Positions 7,782-22,245 are shown, numbered from the stretch's first letter. The stretch is DNA of 64,000 bases from Thalassolituus sp. (GCA_006212115.1 PDUK01000004.1:1-64000), one strand, 5' to 3'. Made by a program: numbers and translations. The notes: generated by a model from the sequence alone, not told the origin.

Positions 7782-8168
7782 ATGAAGTTTAGCCTGCTAA
7801 TAACCAGTTCACCGTTTGAGACGACGCAGCACGAAAGCGCATTGCGGTTCGCGAAAGCGGCACTAGCAGATGGGCATACCATACAGCGTATTTTCTTCTA
7901 TAAGGACGCCGTCCTTGCAGCGAATGCAATGACCACCCCTCCGCAAGGTCAAACGTCAGCATTCCAGGACTGGCAAGATTTTTCAAAGCAGACAGGTGTC
8001 ACGCTGCACGCCTGCATCGCCAACAGCTTAAGGCGCGGTATCGTCGACTCAACCGAAGCTGAGCGATATCAGTTAACTGGAAGCAACCTGGGTTCTGCTT
8101 TCAGCCTGGCGGGTCTGGGTGAAATGACTGAAGTGATGTCAGACAGTGATCAGCTGGTGCAATTCTGA
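7782..8168 (+). CDS. tusD: Sulfur relay protein TusD/DsrE
   Basis: First subunit of the TusBCD complex, which accepts persulfide sulfur from TusA and passes it to TusE for 2-thiolation of tRNA wobble uridine by MnmA. The 128-residue protein has the DsrE-like start (MKFSLLITSSPFE) and the conserved cysteine region (GVTLHACIANSLRRG; C at about 79). Start supported by GAGGAAATTCC upstream. It overlaps tusC by one base (TGATG), so it heads a coupled run tusD-tusC-tusB-tusE-ybiB. Confidence 0.94.
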   Translation: MKFSLLITSSPFETTQHESALRFAKAALADGHTIQRIFFYKDAVLAANAMTTPPQGQTSAFQDWQDFSKQTGVTLHACIANSLRRGIVDSTEAERYQLTGSNLGSAFSLAGLGEMTEVMSDSDQLVQF

Positions 8169-8506
8169 TGAGTAGTTACATCCTTGTACATATCAGACAC
8201 ATCCCCACTCAGGATTGCGAGGCGCTTGAATACGCCCTTGCCATGGCAGCCTTCGATCTACCTGTACGACTGCTTTTCTCTGGCAACGGGATACACTGGT
8301 TAAATAAGCAACACGGCGCTTTAAAGGATGGCAGCAAGAGTCCAAGGAAACTCCTGGCCGCTTGCTCGATGTACGAGATCGATCATATAGGCCTGACAGG
8401 TGATCCGGAACTCGACGACGACTCCCTCGTCAAAGATGTGACCATCTTAAATTCAGGCGAGGCCGCCAGCTGGATGGCAGCTGCTCACCACGTGGTATCT
8501 TTCTAA
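8168..8506 (+). CDS. tusC: Sulfur relay protein TusC/DsrF
   Basis: Second DsrE/F-type subunit of the TusBCD sulfurtransferase. It has 112 residues with the usual fold pattern (ALAMAAFDLPVRLLFSGNG). TusC, unlike TusD, does not carry the acceptor cysteine in the family. A cysteine-containing loop (LLAACSMYEIDHIG) is visible in the second half. Order and one-base overlap with tusD identify it. Confidence 0.9.
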   Translation: MSSYILVHIRHIPTQDCEALEYALAMAAFDLPVRLLFSGNGIHWLNKQHGALKDGSKSPRKLLAACSMYEIDHIGLTGDPELDDDSLVKDVTILNSGEAASWMAAAHHVVSF

Positions 8507-8509
8507 CTT

Positions 8510-8767
8510 ATGACCATACACATGCTCTTCACCGCTAACCAGCAAACGCTCAGCGAAGCGAGTGCTATGCTCAAGGACAAAGATACGCTTCTACTTGTCG
8601 GTAATGGATGTTATCTCGCGGGACAAGTCAAACACAGCAGCTCATTTGCCCTAAGTCAGGATATGACAGCGCGCGGCCAGACAAACACCGCTATCAAACT
8701 GATCAGTGATTCTGAATGGGTAGAGTTAGTTGCTTCTTCAGACCAGGTTATAAGTTGGTTGGATTAA
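8510..8767 (+). CDS. tusB: Sulfur relay protein TusB/DsrH
   Basis: Smallest subunit of the TusBCD complex (85 residues). The pattern DTLLLVGNGCYLAG, then a C-terminal end near SDSEWVELVASSDQVISWLD, is characteristic of DsrH proteins. It starts 3 bases after tusC and is followed 13 bases later by tusE. Confidence 0.9.
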   Translation: MTIHMLFTANQQTLSEASAMLKDKDTLLLVGNGCYLAGQVKHSSSFALSQDMTARGQTNTAIKLISDSEWVELVASSDQVISWLD

Positions 8768-8780
8768 GAACGGAATTCGT

Positions 8781-9122
8781 ATGACATCGCCCCCCAGCAA
8801 CTCCACCGCGCTTGATATCGACCTCGACAAAGATGGTTTTTTATTGAATCTATCGGACTGGAGCCCTGAGGTCGCGGAGACACTCGCGGAATCCGATGGA
8901 ATACACTTAACCGAAGCGCACTGGGAAATACTCTATGCGATTCGTGACTTTTATGAGGAATTCGACCTCTCGCCCGCAATGAGGCCGCTTTCCCGCTATA
9001 TTAAACAGAAGCTGGGTACTGAAAAGGCCAGTAGCATATATCTGATGACCCTTTTCCCTGAGAGCCCAGCTAAAAGAGCAGCCCGCATCGCCGGACTGCC
9101 CAGACCGGAGAACTGCTTGTGA
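8781..9122 (+). CDS. tusE: TusE/DsrC family sulfur carrier
   Basis: Carrier that receives sulfur from TusBCD and hands it to MnmA, which is encoded at 26.5 kb in this window. The 113-residue protein ends GLPRPENCL, with the invariant penultimate cysteine C112 on the flexible C-terminal arm. Only the single TusE-type cysteine is obvious, not the second cysteine of dissimilatory DsrC. The stop codon overlaps the GTG start of the next gene. Confidence 0.93.
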   Translation: MTSPPSNSTALDIDLDKDGFLLNLSDWSPEVAETLAESDGIHLTEAHWEILYAIRDFYEEFDLSPAMRPLSRYIKQKLGTEKASSIYLMTLFPESPAKRAARIAGLPRPENCL

Positions 9123-10075
9123 ACAAACACCCTCTCGCCAACTGCGTCAGGATACTGGCCAGAGGCAAGACCGCCAGTCGTAACATGTCCTACGAGCAGG
9201 CACGCTTCGCAATGACCGAGATGCTCGCGGGCCGCTACGAAGATGTTCAACTTGGCGCCATGTTCACACTGATGCGCGTACTTGAAGAAACGCCAGATGA
9301 AATCGCGGGCTTTGCCACAGCAATCAATGAGTACTGGCCAGAAGGGTCCGAACGCTTCGATCTGGTCTGGTCGAGTTACGCGGGCAAACGCCGTCAGCCA
9401 TTATGGTGGGTTTTATCAGCACTCCTCCTGTCACAAATGGGCTATCGCATATTGGTGCATGGCACCTTGGCACACACAGAAGGACGGGTTTACGCACATG
9501 AAGTATTTCAGGCGCTAAAGCTTCCAACCGCGACCGCTGCGTCACTTTCGACGTGTGAAGACAGTCTGATTTACCTGCCCTGCTCAGAAATCCATGAGTC
9601 CCTGCAAAAATGGCTGAGTCTGAAACCTATCCTGGGTGTCAGAACCCCAATCAACACCGTACTGAAAACCATCGCTCCGCACGGCGTACCATCCGTTCAG
9701 GGAATCTATCACCCCGACTACCGCACAACACACTCAGTCGCCGCTGAAATAAAACAGGAGACCGCAGTGATCATCAAAGGGGATGGTGGCGAGTTTGAAG
9801 TCAACCCGGAACTGCCCTGCCAGGCAACACTGATGGTTGAAGGTGAAGAAGCGCAACTGCGAATCTCCAATGACCGCAGCGAATACGAAGACAAAGCAAG
9901 AAGTCCAAACACTGAGCACCTGATTCGTCATTGGCAGGGTATCGAGCACTCTTCTTACGGTCACGATGCCGTATTGCGCACCGCAGCACTGGCTTTGTGT
10001 GCGATGCTCAAATCAACGGACTATGTTGCCGCCCTGTCAGAGTGCAGCAAGGCATGGACAGAAAGAAACACAGAG

Positions 10076-10087
<12 letters not shown>
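9119..10087 (+). CDS. YbiB-type protein, anthranilate phosphoribosyltransferase paralogue
   Basis: The 322-residue protein has the nucleoside phosphorylase/phosphoribosyltransferase family layout: an N-terminal helical domain (YEQARFAMTEMLAGRYEDVQLGAMFTLMRV) then an alpha/beta domain with LGVRTPINTVLKTIAPHG. E. coli YbiB/TrpD2 proteins of this type bind nucleic acid and lack proven phosphoribosyltransferase activity. In pseudomonads the gene also follows tusE, and it is unlikely to act in tryptophan synthesis. Starts at GTG overlapping the tusE stop. Its 3' end overlaps the convergent cysG by 12 bases. Confidence 0.88.
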
Positions 10088-13147
<3,060 letters not shown>

Positions 13148-13151
<4 letters not shown>

Positions 13152-14476
13152 TCCTGTCCTTCTTCCGGGGTTGGATAACGTTTCATCTGGCTTTGTTCAT
13201 TGAGCTGGCGCAGATGCGTTAGTTTCGCCCCAATTTTCTGTTCCAGACCGCGATCGACCGGCTGATAATAAAGTTCGCCAGCAAGAGCCTCCGGGAAATA
13301 ACTCTCGCCTGCGGCAAATGCGTCGGGCTCGTTATGGGCATAGCGATACTCTGCACCATAGTCCATGCCCTTCATTAACTTCGTAGGGGCGTTTCTGAGA
13401 TGCAATGGTACCTCATACCCCGGGGAGGTCTGCACGCGTTTCATCGCAGCTTTGTACGCACTGTACACTGCATTACTTTTAGGTGCGCAGGCGAGGTACA
13501 CAACAGCCTGCGCAAGCGTCAATTCTCCTTCAGGACTTCCCAGCCTTTCCTGGGCATCCCAGGCCGATGTCGCAACCGACAGAGCACGCGGATCGGCATT
13601 ACCAATGTCCTCGCTTGCCATTCTCACCAGACGACGAGCGACGTACAGAGGATCACACCCTCCATCCAACATGCGGCACATCCAATACAGAGCAGCATCA
13701 GGGTCTGAACCCCGCACGGATTTATGGAGTGCTGATATTTGCTCGTAGAAAGCATCTCCGCCCTTATCAAAGCGCCTCAGACTACTCACCAGAACGGCTT
13801 GAGCGTCCTCAATCGACAGCGGTCTGACTCCGTTCAGTTGCAGGGCCTGCTCTAACAGATTCAGCGCTCGTCGAGCATCACCATCGGCGGCCTCAGCCAT
13901 AATACGGACAGGTTCCTGGTCGGCTTGCTCCACCCCTTCGACAGACAGACCATTTAATATCACCTGCGTCAGATCATCAGCCGTCAATGACTTCAGAACA
14001 TATACCTGCGCCCGCGACAGAAGCGCATTGTTCAGTTCAAACGAGGGATTCTCTGTTGTCGCACCAATAAAGATGAATGTGCCATCTTCAACGTAAGGGA
14101 GAAACGCATCCTGCTGAGACTTGTTAAACCGGTGCACCTCATCAATAAAGAGCACCGACTTTCGACCCATTGAGGCGGCTTGTTTCGCACGATCAACTGC
14201 CTCTCTGATTTCCTTAACGCCCGCGAGTACGGCACTGACCGAGAGAAATTGAGCATCAACGTAATGGGCAATCAATCTTGCCAGCGTAGTCTTTCCGACA
14301 CCCGGAGGGCCCCAGAAGATCAGAGAATGGACCTGACCACTATCTAATGCCTTGCGTAGCGGTGCACCTTCACCGACCACGTGTGTTTGTCCAACATAAT
14401 CTTCCAGCTTGGACGGCCTGAGTCTTGACGCCAGCGGTTCGTACGGACGCGCATCCTCGAAAAGGTCACCCGCCAT
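13148..14476 (-). CDS. rarA: Replication-associated recombination protein A (AAA+ ATPase)
   Basis: RarA (MgsA) acts at stalled replication forks. The 442-residue protein has Walker A GPPGVGKTT (about 56-64), Walker B LFIDEVHRF, sensor 1 IGATTENPSF and the C-terminal tetramerisation region with ACAPKSNAVYSAY. It overlaps lolA by 11 bases and crcB by 4. The order ftsK-lolA-rarA is widely conserved. Confidence 0.95.
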
Positions 14477-15110
14477 GTCGGCCGTCTATCACATCGACAT
14501 CGTCAGGAATCACAAAAGTAAATGCCACTTCATCAAGCATGGGATTAACCTGCTGGTCAGTAAACTGTATTTCGGTGATCTGTCCGGCCGCATCGTAGAT
14601 ACGCATATAGGCAACCTGGTCACCTGCGTAATCGAACTCAAGCGAATCAAATAACTGACTGGCGTCGAGAGGCTTCAGTCGGAAACGGACCACCTCTCCT
14701 ACCATCTCTCGCGATACCGTATAGCTGTCGGATATACCACTGACGTCCCCACTCAACAACAGAGCCGGCGTTTCCTGCAGACGCATTTCGAGATCACGAA
14801 CAGTGACCTGCTCAAGATCCATGTCATATACCCAAACCACCTTTCCGTCTGACACAACCAATTGCTCATACGGTGGGCGCGTTTGCCAGCGCATTTTCCC
14901 GGGACGCATTACCGCCAAGGTACCAGACAAACTCTGGAGGATCTCGCCACTCTGATCCATGGTCACTTGTTGGAACTGAGTTTCCATTGCATTGAGAGAC
15001 TCAAGTCTTTTGGTGAAGTCCGTCAGTGCCGAGGACTGATCGGATGCAAGAACAGGGAGAGCAAAGACTGCTGCCGCAACCAGCGACGCTCTTAAGAATT
15101 TGACGAACAT
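14466..15110 (-). CDS. lolA: Outer membrane lipoprotein carrier protein LolA
   Basis: Periplasmic chaperone that takes lipoproteins from LolCDE to LolB. It has a signal peptide of about 22 residues (basic start, hydrophobic core, cleavage near ALPVLA-SDQ), then the LolA beta-barrel pattern (METQFQQVT, GTLAVMRPGKMRWQTRPPYEQLVVSDGKVVWVYD). Its 214 residues are typical. It sits 21 bases after ftsK. Confidence 0.95.
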   Translation of the reverse strand: MFVKFLRASLVAAAVFALPVLASDQSSALTDFTKRLESLNAMETQFQQVTMDQSGEILQSLSGTLAVMRPGKMRWQTRPPYEQLVVSDGKVVWVYDMDLEQVTVRDLEMRLQETPALLLSGDVSGISDSYTVSREMVGEVVRFRLKPLDASQLFDSLEFDYAGDQVAYMRIYDAAGQITEIQFTDQQVNPMLDEVAFTFVIPDDVDVIDGRHGG

Positions 15111-15131
15111 AAAGAAATTACACCTTACTAA

Positions 15132-17867
15132 TCAGGATGGCGGTGGCGCGATCACTTCGCGACTGCCGTTGTGCGCGGGTGGTGACACCACGCCTGCTGA
15201 CTCCATGGTTTCGACGAGGCGAGCCGCGCGGTTGTAGCCAATCCGCAACTTACGTTGCACAGAGGAGATGGAACACTTACCTGACTCAGTAACAAAAGCG
15301 ACCGCTTGATCATAAAGGTCGTCTTTTTCTCCATCACCATCGTCGCCACCTGCACCCGGTAACGAACCATCTTCGCCTACTTGTGTGATCTCTTCGAGGT
15401 AGTCAGGTTCCCCTCGCTGCTTCCATTCGGCGACAACGCGGTGCACTTCATCATCATCAACAAACGCGCCATGTACCCTCTCAGGGAGTGCATTGCCGGG
15501 CGGCATATACAGCATATCGCCGTGTCCAAGAAGCTGTTCGGCACCGCCCTGATCCAGAATAGTTCTCGAATCGATTTTCGAAGATACTTGAAATGCTATC
15601 CGGGTCGGCACGTTTGCCTTGATCAGTCCGGTAATAACATCAACGGAAGGTCGCTGGGTTGCAAGAATCATATGAATACCCGCAGCACGAGCCTTCTGCG
15701 CGATACGAGCGATCAGTTCTTCCACTTTCTTGCCGACCATCATCATCATGTCGGCGAATTCGTCGACCACGATAACGATGTAAGGAAGAGGCTCCAATGT
15801 TGGGGGCGTTGTATCAAATGACTGATCAATCTGCCACAAGGGGTCAGCCAGGGGCTGCCCAGCCTCAATAGCGTCTTTTACCTTCTTGTTAAAACCAGCG
15901 ATATTCCGGACGCCCATGGCAGCCATCAACTGATATCGACGTTCCATCTCTGCGACAGACCAACGAAGTCCGCTGGCTGCTTCTTTCATGTCCGTAATCA
16001 CGGGCGTCAGCAGATGAGGAATTCCTTCATAAACCGACAACTCCAGCATTTTTGGATCGACCAGAATCAGGCGCAATTCATCTGGTGTCGACTTAAACAG
16101 TAACGACAACAGCATGGCATTAACCCCAACAGACTTACCTGAGCCCGTTGTACCTGCCACAAGTAAGTGAGGCATTTTTGCAAGATCGGTAATGATTGGG
16201 TTGCCTGCGATGTCGTGACCAAGAGCAAGCGTCAGCGGTGATTTGGACTTGTCGTAGTCTTGAGAAGACAGCACCTCACCCAATGTCACCATGGCGCGGT
16301 TTTCATTAGGCACCTCAATACCCATTACCGACTTACCGGGTATTACCTCTACAACACGCACTGCGACCATCGCCATCGAACGAGCCAGGTCTTTTGCCAG
16401 ATTGGATATCTTGCTCGCTTTAACGCCCGGTGCAGGCTGAATTTCGAAACGGGTAATTACCGGACCGGGCGCAACCGCGGCCACCTCAATTTTCACACCG
16501 AAATCAGCTAGCTTCTGCACTAACAGTTCCGACAGGTCTCGCAGTCGATCTTCTGAAAAACCAGCTTTGCCGTCCTGTTTAGGAGGATCAAGCAGCGCTA
16601 TTGATGGCAGCGGCTCACTGCCTTTAAACAGACTCCCTTGCAGATCCCGCTTCGCTCTGTCACTAGGGGCGGAATCACGCTTTTCCAATGGTTCAATCTT
16701 AATAGACTTAACCGGCTCGCTAGCTGACTGCTCCGCCTCGCTTACCGCGACCGATGCATTGGCGTTCGTGCGCTTGGGCTCTTCCTGCCATGGCACGTCA
16801 ATAAAATCTGAATCAGCCGCAGCGCCGTCAATGTCGGACGCCCTGGCCTTCAGGGATTCGCGCTTTGAGCCACTAGCTTCTGATCGTACGCTACCCAACG
16901 TCCCAAGCTGGCTCGGCTGAACAGATGCACCGCGTTGAGCTTCGACTTGGAAGTCATCATCGTCCAGAGCGTTAAAACCGGATAAACCACCCAGCGGGTC
17001 AGCATCAACCTGCTGCCCGGTATTGTTATGCTGCTCGGCATTGCTCTGCGGCTCGACACCATCGTGTGTTTCAACACGCTTTTTGTCTTGGGCGGAGCCG
17101 CGTTTTCTGAACAAGCGCGAAAGCAGTCCACCCTTGCTGGCCCAATTTTCAGACAGGTCGACTCCGCTCATGGCGTCATCCTGGAGAGTTGATTCAGGCG
17201 TAGAGGGAGACTCTGCTTTAGCGGTAACATCATCTCCGGCAGCAAGGTCTTTTTGTCTTTTCGAATTGAATGTCGAGACCAACGCCAACGCCTTCCCACC
17301 CAGCCGTTCGAAGAACATCAACCATGAGAACTCAAGAAACAAGACCAGTCCAAGGGCAAGGCCGATCAGCAATATCACCGTTGTACCAACAAAACCGAAC
17401 AACGGTTGCAAAAGGAGATTCAGACCTTCGCCGACGATACCGCCAGCACCAGCAGGCAGAGCATCCCCCGACCAGATACTGACATGTGCCAATGCCGCCA
17501 GAGTGATAAGTGTCAGTAGAAGTCCAGAAGCCCGGAGTACCCATACACGCCCTTCCAATGCAGGCGCTTTACGGAACAACAACCAGGTTTTAGCGAGAAT
17601 CAATGTCGGAAAGGCAAATGCGAGATAGCCGAGGCCGTGCAGAAGAAAGTCCGCAAGGTACGCACCGACCTGACCGATAGAATTTTCAGCCTGACCTGTG
17701 CCGACAACAGACCAAGCGACATCTTCCGGATCGTATGACACTAAGGCGAGAAACAGGAGGATACAACCGAGCGAAAGCAGAAGAAATGCGATGTCGTGGC
17801 GTTTACGCCAGCCTCGAATTGCGGCATCTTCTTCAACGGTATCGATTTCAGATTGCTGTGGTGCCAA
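15132..17867 (-). CDS. ftsK: DNA translocase FtsK
   Basis: Couples division to chromosome dimer resolution by pumping DNA toward dif. About four membrane segments occupy the first 200 residues. A variable low-complexity linker runs from about 200 to 430, followed by the translocase motor with Walker A GTTGSGKS (about 570-577) and Walker [12 protein letters not shown] (about 700). A C-terminal gamma winged helix (about 845-905) contains the motif [21 protein letters not shown]. At 911 residues it is shorter than E. coli FtsK, mainly in the linker. First gene of the minus-strand operon running to cysG. Confidence 0.96.
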   Translation of the reverse strand: MAPQQSEIDTVEEDAAIRGWRKRHDIAFLLLSLGCILLFLALVSYDPEDVAWSVVGTGQAENSIGQVGAYLADFLLHGLGYLAFAFPTLILAKTWLLFRKAPALEGRVWVLRASGLLLTLITLAALAHVSIWSGDALPAGAGGIVGEGLNLLLQPLFGFVGTTVILLIGLALGLVLFLEFSWLMFFERLGGKALALVSTFNSKRQKDLAAGDDVTAKAESPSTPESTLQDDAMSGVDLSENWASKGGLLSRLFRKRGSAQDKKRVETHDGVEPQSNAEQHNNTGQQVDADPLGGLSGFNALDDDDFQVEAQRGASVQPSQLGTLGSVRSEASGSKRESLKARASDIDGAAADSDFIDVPWQEEPKRTNANASVAVSEAEQSASEPVKSIKIEPLEKRDSAPSDRAKRDLQGSLFKGSEPLPSIALLDPPKQDGKAGFSEDRLRDLSELLVQKLADFGVKIEVAAVAPGPVITRFEIQPAPGVKASKISNLAKDLARSMAMVAVRVVEVIPGKSVMGIEVPNENRAMVTLGEVLSSQDYDKSKSPLTLALGHDIAGNPIITDLAKMPHLLVAGTTGSGKSVGVNAMLLSLLFKSTPDELRLILVDPKMLELSVYEGIPHLLTPVITDMKEAASGLRWSVAEMERRYQLMAAMGVRNIAGFNKKVKDAIEAGQPLADPLWQIDQSFDTTPPTLEPLPYIVIVVDEFADMMMMVGKKVEELIARIAQKARAAGIHMILATQRPSVDVITGLIKANVPTRIAFQVSSKIDSRTILDQGGAEQLLGHGDMLYMPPGNALPERVHGAFVDDDEVHRVVAEWKQRGEPDYLEEITQVGEDGSLPGAGGDDGDGEKDDLYDQAVAFVTESGKCSISSVQRKLRIGYNRAARLVETMESAGVVSPPAHNGSREVIAPPPS

Positions 17868-17932
17868 AATACCTACCTGTACTATTTGAATCTGCGACAG
17901 TCTAACACGGCTACAAGGGCCTGTTCACAACT

Positions 17933-18628
17933 ATGATCGATTGGCTAGACGAGTTCCGTCCACCCGAGTTCCCCGACACCTCCCGTGCCTTGGCCGAACC
18001 TCAGGGACTGTTAGCAGCAGGCGGAGATCTGACACCAGCATGGCTGGACTGTGCATACCGAAAAGGCATATTCCCCTGGAACGACCCAGATGAAGCAAGA
18101 CTCTGGTGGACCCCTACCCCTCGCGCGGTAATCACACCCGACTCATTCCGCATACCCAAGCGCCTGAATCGGGAAGTCCGCAACAGCGACCTCAGAGTCA
18201 CCACCAACCTCGCCTTCCGTCAGGTTGTCGAAGGCTGCTCAATGCCCAGACCAGACAGCGAAGGCACCTGGATAGACGGCGATATCGAAGCACAATACCC
18301 AAGGCTCAATAAAGCCGGGCGCGCCCTGTCCGTAGAATGCTGGGACCAGCACGGCGAGATTGCTGGTGGGTTCTACGGCATTATTATTGGTGCAGCCGTA
18401 TTTGGTGAGAGCATGTTTACTCGCCACAGTGGTGCCTCGAAAGTCGCGTTCGCCACTGCAGCCCCGGTACTTTTTGAACTTGGAGTGAAGCTTATTGACT
18501 GCCAGATGAAGACGTCTCACCTGGCACGCTTCGGAATGCTGGAGATGAACCGCGAAGAGTTTGAGTCCCGATTGCAAAGCGCTGTCGAGCAAGGCCCCAT
18601 CCCACCCTTGCCCGGAGTGCTGAAGTGA
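17933..18628 (+). CDS. aat: Leucyl/phenylalanyl-tRNA--protein transferase
   Basis: Adds Leu or Phe to N-terminal Lys/Arg of proteins, creating N-degrons that ClpS (encoded at 21.9 kb) delivers to ClpAP. The 231-residue protein has the family patterns FPDTSRALAEPQGLLAAGGDLTP-like start, GIFPWNDPDE, WWTPTPRAVI and GESMFTRHSGASK. It is divergent from ftsK and overlaps bpt by 4 bases. Confidence 0.96.
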   Translation: MIDWLDEFRPPEFPDTSRALAEPQGLLAAGGDLTPAWLDCAYRKGIFPWNDPDEARLWWTPTPRAVITPDSFRIPKRLNREVRNSDLRVTTNLAFRQVVEGCSMPRPDSEGTWIDGDIEAQYPRLNKAGRALSVECWDQHGEIAGGFYGIIIGAAVFGESMFTRHSGASKVAFATAAPVLFELGVKLIDCQMKTSHLARFGMLEMNREEFESRLQSAVEQGPIPPLPGVLK

Positions 18629-19344
18629 GGTCGATTCCATTATTTACGCCAGCCGAGACGCATCCATGCCCTTATCTCGATGACCTCGAGGCTCAGAGCC
18701 AATACGTCGACCCTCGAATTTCTCCGGACATCGATACTCTCAGCGCTCTGAGTAGGCTGGGTTTCCGTCGCAGCGGGAAATTACTGTACCGCCCAGCGTG
18801 TCCATCCTGCTCTGAATGCAAATCTGTACGACTCCCCGTCGGCAACTTCAAAGCAAGCCGAAACATGAAGCGCCTGTTGAGCAAAACCCGTCACTGGCGT
18901 CTTTCTGTACAGAAGCCATCAAGGAATGATGAATTCTACGAACTCTATGCCCGGTATATCACAGAACGGCATTCGGATGGTGACATGTATCCTCCGTCGC
19001 GCCAGACCTATACGGAATTTCTGACCGAGGATTTCGGTAATACCTATTTCCTCCTGGCTGAAGATCAGGATGGTTTGATTGGGGTTCTGGTTTTCGATGT
19101 ATTCAATGATGGCCTCTCTGCCGTCTACTGCTTTTACGCACCAGAGCGAGAGTCTGAGTCCGTTGGTACCAACCTGATCATCCGCCTGACACAACTCTCG
19201 ACCTTACTTGGCCTTCACTTCAACTATTTGGGCTATCTCGTCGAGGGGTGTCGCAAAATGGAGTACAAGAAACGATTCAAACCGCTAGAGGTATTTGAAC
19301 AAAATCACTGGGTAACGCTAAATCCCGACGATTCTTTGCCATAG
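18625..19344 (+). CDS. bpt: Aspartate/glutamate leucyltransferase (Bpt type)
   Basis: Transfers leucine to N-terminal Asp/Glu, feeding the same N-degron pathway as Aat. It belongs to the R-transferase family and is often annotated as arginyltransferase (ate). Features: the cysteine cluster CPSCSEC in the N-terminal domain, and the C-terminal GNAT-like half with SAVYCFYAPERE and KYKKRF-type residues. Bacterial members without the eukaryotic N-terminal extension are mostly leucyl-specific, hence the name chosen. Length 239, GTG start overlapping the aat stop. Confidence 0.92.
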   Translation: MRSIPLFTPAETHPCPYLDDLEAQSQYVDPRISPDIDTLSALSRLGFRRSGKLLYRPACPSCSECKSVRLPVGNFKASRNMKRLLSKTRHWRLSVQKPSRNDEFYELYARYITERHSDGDMYPPSRQTYTEFLTEDFGNTYFLLAEDQDGLIGVLVFDVFNDGLSAVYCFYAPERESESVGTNLIIRLTQLSTLLGLHFNYLGYLVEGCRKMEYKKRFKPLEVFEQNHWVTLNPDDSLP

Positions 19345-19399
19345 CACGAATTTTAGGGCAGAATGCGCGCGCATTGAACAAGATTCAGACAGGTGACGA

Positions 19400-19618
19400 A
19401 TGGCAAAAGATGATCACATTGAAATGGAAGGCGAAGTAATCGATACACTTCCTAACACAATGTTCCGCGTAAAATTGGAAAACGGTCACGTTGTGACCGC
19501 GCATATCTCCGGCAAAATGCGTAAAAACTACATCCGCATCCTGACCGGCGATAAGGTAAAGGTGGAGTTGACTCCATACGACCTGAGCAAAGGACGCATT
19601 ACTTACCGCGCACGCTGA
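19400..19618 (+). CDS. infA: Translation initiation factor IF-1
   Basis: Binds the 30S A site during initiation. The 72-residue OB-fold protein is full length with [19 protein letters not shown] and the conserved [20 protein letters not shown]. The ribosome-binding site AGGTGACGA precedes the start. It is convergent with clpA, 27 bases between stops, with a small palindrome CGGCAGCTGCCG (19630-19641) in that gap. Confidence 0.98.
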   Translation: MAKDDHIEMEGEVIDTLPNTMFRVKLENGHVVTAHISGKMRKNYIRILTGDKVKVELTPYDLSKGRITYRAR

Positions 19619-19645
19619 TCACATGCCTACGGCAGCTGCCGGCGA

Positions 19646-21904
19646 TTAAGCCGGCATTGCCTCAGGTAACTCGAGTACAAGCTCCCCTTCCGATACTGTA
19701 ATATCAATCTCTCCACCCTTAGCAAGATCTCCGAAGAGAATTTTCTCAGCCAGTGGTTTCTTGATTTTATCCTGTACCAGTCGAGCCATTGGACGAGCGC
19801 CCATCTTCTCGTCATAGCCGTGCTCGGCGAGCCATGCCCGTGCTTCGTCATCAACATTGAGCAGCACGCCCTTGTCATCGAGCTGCCCCTGCAATTCTGA
19901 CAGGAACTTATCGACAACGTGCAACGTTGTATCACGAGACAGCGGCGCAAACTGGATGACACTGTCCAGTCGGTTGCGGAACTCTGGAGTAAAGAGCTTC
20001 TTGAGCTCTTCCGCACCGTCTGTGGTGTGATCCTGTTGAGTGAAGCCGATACTGGAGCGACTCATCTGTGCCGCACCCGCATTGGTCGTCATCACCAGAA
20101 TGACATTCCGGAAGTCCGTTTTACGACCATTATTGTCGGTCAGAGTACCGTGATCCATTACCTGCAGCAGGATATTGAATACTTCCGGATGCGCCTTCTC
20201 AATCTCGTCAAGCAACAACACACAGTGCGGAGTTTTATTGACCGCTTCAGTCAACAAACCACCCTGGTCGTAGCCAACGTAACCCGGAGGTGCACCGATC
20301 AGACGACTGACAGTATGGCGCTCCATATACTCAGACATATCAAAGCGGACCAATTCCATCCCCATGACAGAGGCCAACTGCTTAGTCACCTCTGTTTTAC
20401 CGACACCGGTCGGACCTGCAAACAGGAAGGAACCGATAGGTTTTTGAGGATTGTTAAGGCCTGCACGAGACATCTTGATCGCTGTCGACAGGGTCTGAAT
20501 CGCTTCATTCTGACCAAAGACAACCATTTCAAGCTTATCTTCGAGCCCAAACAGCAGCTCCTTGTCAGATGCGGACACCGACTTCGGCGGAATGCGCGCT
20601 ATCGCAGCGACGACTTCCTCCACCTCACCGACATTAATCGTTTTCTTGCGTTTGCTTGGCGCAACCATCTGCTGTAGCGCACCGACTTCATCAATAACGT
20701 CGATCGCCTTGTCAGGCATATTGCGGTCGTTGATATAACGATCAGCCAACTCTGACGCTGCGCGAAGTGCTTTATCGGTGTATTTCACCTGATGGTGCTC
20801 TTCAAATCGAGACTTCAGACCTTTCAGAATCTTGTAAGTATCTTCAACTGAAGGCTCAGCAACATCAATTTTCTGGAAACGACGCGTCAGTGCACTGTCC
20901 TTCTCGAAAATTCCACGGAACTCGGTGAAGGTTGTAGAACCAATGCATCTCACTTCACCCGAGCTCAGCAGCGGCTTAAGAAGGTTACTTGCATCCATCA
21001 CACCGCCGGACGCAGCACCTGCGCCAATAATGGTGTGAATCTCGTCGATAAACAGAATGCCGTGAGGCTGACGTTTCAGTTCAGCAAGCAGTGCCTTAAA
21101 TCGTTTCTCAAAATCGCCGCGATATTTCGTACCGGCCAGTAATGCACCCATATCAAGACTGTAGACAACGGCATCACTGATCACATCCGGGACTTCTTCA
21201 TCCACAATGCGTTTTGCCAGCCCTTCAATAATCGCTGTTTTACCAACGCCAGAATCGCCTACCAGTAACGGGTTGTTCTTTCTGCGGCGCGCGAGAATCT
21301 GAACAAGGCGATTCACCTCAAACTCACGACCGATCAGCGGATCAATCTTACCTTCACGCGCCTGACGGTTGAGGTTGGTAGCGTACCCTTCCAAGGCGGA
21401 CTTTGAACCCGACTCGGACTCTTCCTCAAGGCCTTCGGACGCCTGATCTGCAGACTCTTCTGGGCCGCTGACCTTAGAAATACCATGAGAAATAAAGTTA
21501 ACGACATCAATACGGGCGATATTTTGCTGCTTCAGGAAATACACCGCCTGACTTTCTTGCTCGCTGAAGATGGCAACCAGTACGTTCGCACCCGACACTT
21601 CGGTTTTACCGGACGACTGTACGTGGAATACCGCTCGCTGAAGCACTCGCTGGAATCCCAATGTTGGCTGAGTCTCCTGTTCACCGTTCGCTTCTGGGAT
21701 AAGTGGCGTAGTGGAATCAACAAAGTCGTCGAGATCTTTGCGCAGTTTGACGATATCAGCACCACATGCCTGCAGTACTGTGGACGCCGCATCGTTATCA
21801 AGTAGCGCCAACAGCAGGTGTTCGACTGTCATAAATTCGTGACGCTTAGCACGAGCTTCCTTGAACGCTTCATTCAGGGTCTGCTCGAGTTCTCTATTCA
21901 GCAT
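19646..21904 (-). CDS. clpA: ATP-dependent Clp protease ATP-binding subunit ClpA
   Basis: AAA+ unfoldase that feeds ClpP. The N-domain (about 1-145) binds ClpS. The first AAA module has Walker [10 protein letters not shown] at about 215. The second has GPTGVGKTE at about 501 and sensor region [13 protein letters not shown]. Length is 752 residues. GGAGGC lies 4 bases before the ATG. clpS is 14 bases upstream, so the two are co-transcribed. clpP is not in the window. Confidence 0.97.
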   Translation of the reverse strand: MLNRELEQTLNEAFKEARAKRHEFMTVEHLLLALLDNDAASTVLQACGADIVKLRKDLDDFVDSTTPLIPEANGEQETQPTLGFQRVLQRAVFHVQSSGKTEVSGANVLVAIFSEQESQAVYFLKQQNIARIDVVNFISHGISKVSGPEESADQASEGLEEESESGSKSALEGYATNLNRQAREGKIDPLIGREFEVNRLVQILARRRKNNPLLVGDSGVGKTAIIEGLAKRIVDEEVPDVISDAVVYSLDMGALLAGTKYRGDFEKRFKALLAELKRQPHGILFIDEIHTIIGAGAASGGVMDASNLLKPLLSSGEVRCIGSTTFTEFRGIFEKDSALTRRFQKIDVAEPSVEDTYKILKGLKSRFEEHHQVKYTDKALRAASELADRYINDRNMPDKAIDVIDEVGALQQMVAPSKRKKTINVGEVEEVVAAIARIPPKSVSASDKELLFGLEDKLEMVVFGQNEAIQTLSTAIKMSRAGLNNPQKPIGSFLFAGPTGVGKTEVTKQLASVMGMELVRFDMSEYMERHTVSRLIGAPPGYVGYDQGGLLTEAVNKTPHCVLLLDEIEKAHPEVFNILLQVMDHGTLTDNNGRKTDFRNVILVMTTNAGAAQMSRSSIGFTQQDHTTDGAEELKKLFTPEFRNRLDSVIQFAPLSRDTTLHVVDKFLSELQGQLDDKGVLLNVDDEARAWLAEHGYDEKMGARPMARLVQDKIKKPLAEKILFGDLAKGGEIDITVSEGELVLELPEAMPA

Positions 21905-21918
21905 AAAGCCTCCTGGTC

Positions 21919-22245
21919 TCAGTCTTCTGCTGGTGCCAGCTCACACTTAAGTGGGTGCTGGCAGTCTATGGAGTATTGATTCACAAATTCTGCTTTAGTT
22001 TCAGCAATATCTTTAGTGTAGACGCCGCAGACGGCACTGCCCTTCATGTGCACCGCGAGCATAATCTCAGTTGCCTGCTCCGGTGACTTGCCGAAAAACT
22101 TCTGCAAAACCTCCACCACAAACTCCATGGGAGTGTAATCGTCATTCAACATAACCACGCTGTACATCGACGGGCGTTTCAGCTCCGGTTTCGATTCCTG
22201 AACCGCGATGCTTCCGTCACCGTCGTGATGTGTGTCCTGACTCAT
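21919..22245 (-). CDS. clpS: ClpA adaptor ClpS
   Basis: Recognises N-degron substrates and docks on the ClpA N-domain. The chosen ATG at 22245 gives 108 residues (MSQDTHHDG...), matching family length. A longer in-frame reading back to 22338 adds 31 residues unlike ClpS. Key motif [12 protein letters not shown] binds the N-terminal residue, and [11 protein letters not shown] follows. With aat, bpt and clpA, the whole N-end rule pathway apart from ClpP is encoded within 5 kb. Confidence 0.95.
   Translation of the reverse strand: MSQDTHHDGDGSIAVQESKPELKRPSMYSVVMLNDDYTPMEFVVEVLQKFFGKSPEQATEIMLAVHMKGSAVCGVYTKDIAETKAEFVNQYSIDCQHPLKCELAPAED

Noticed and set aside
16567-17628. Long plus-strand frames opposite ftsK (117 and 201 codons)
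   Set aside because: They mirror the low-complexity linker of FtsK and show no domain.
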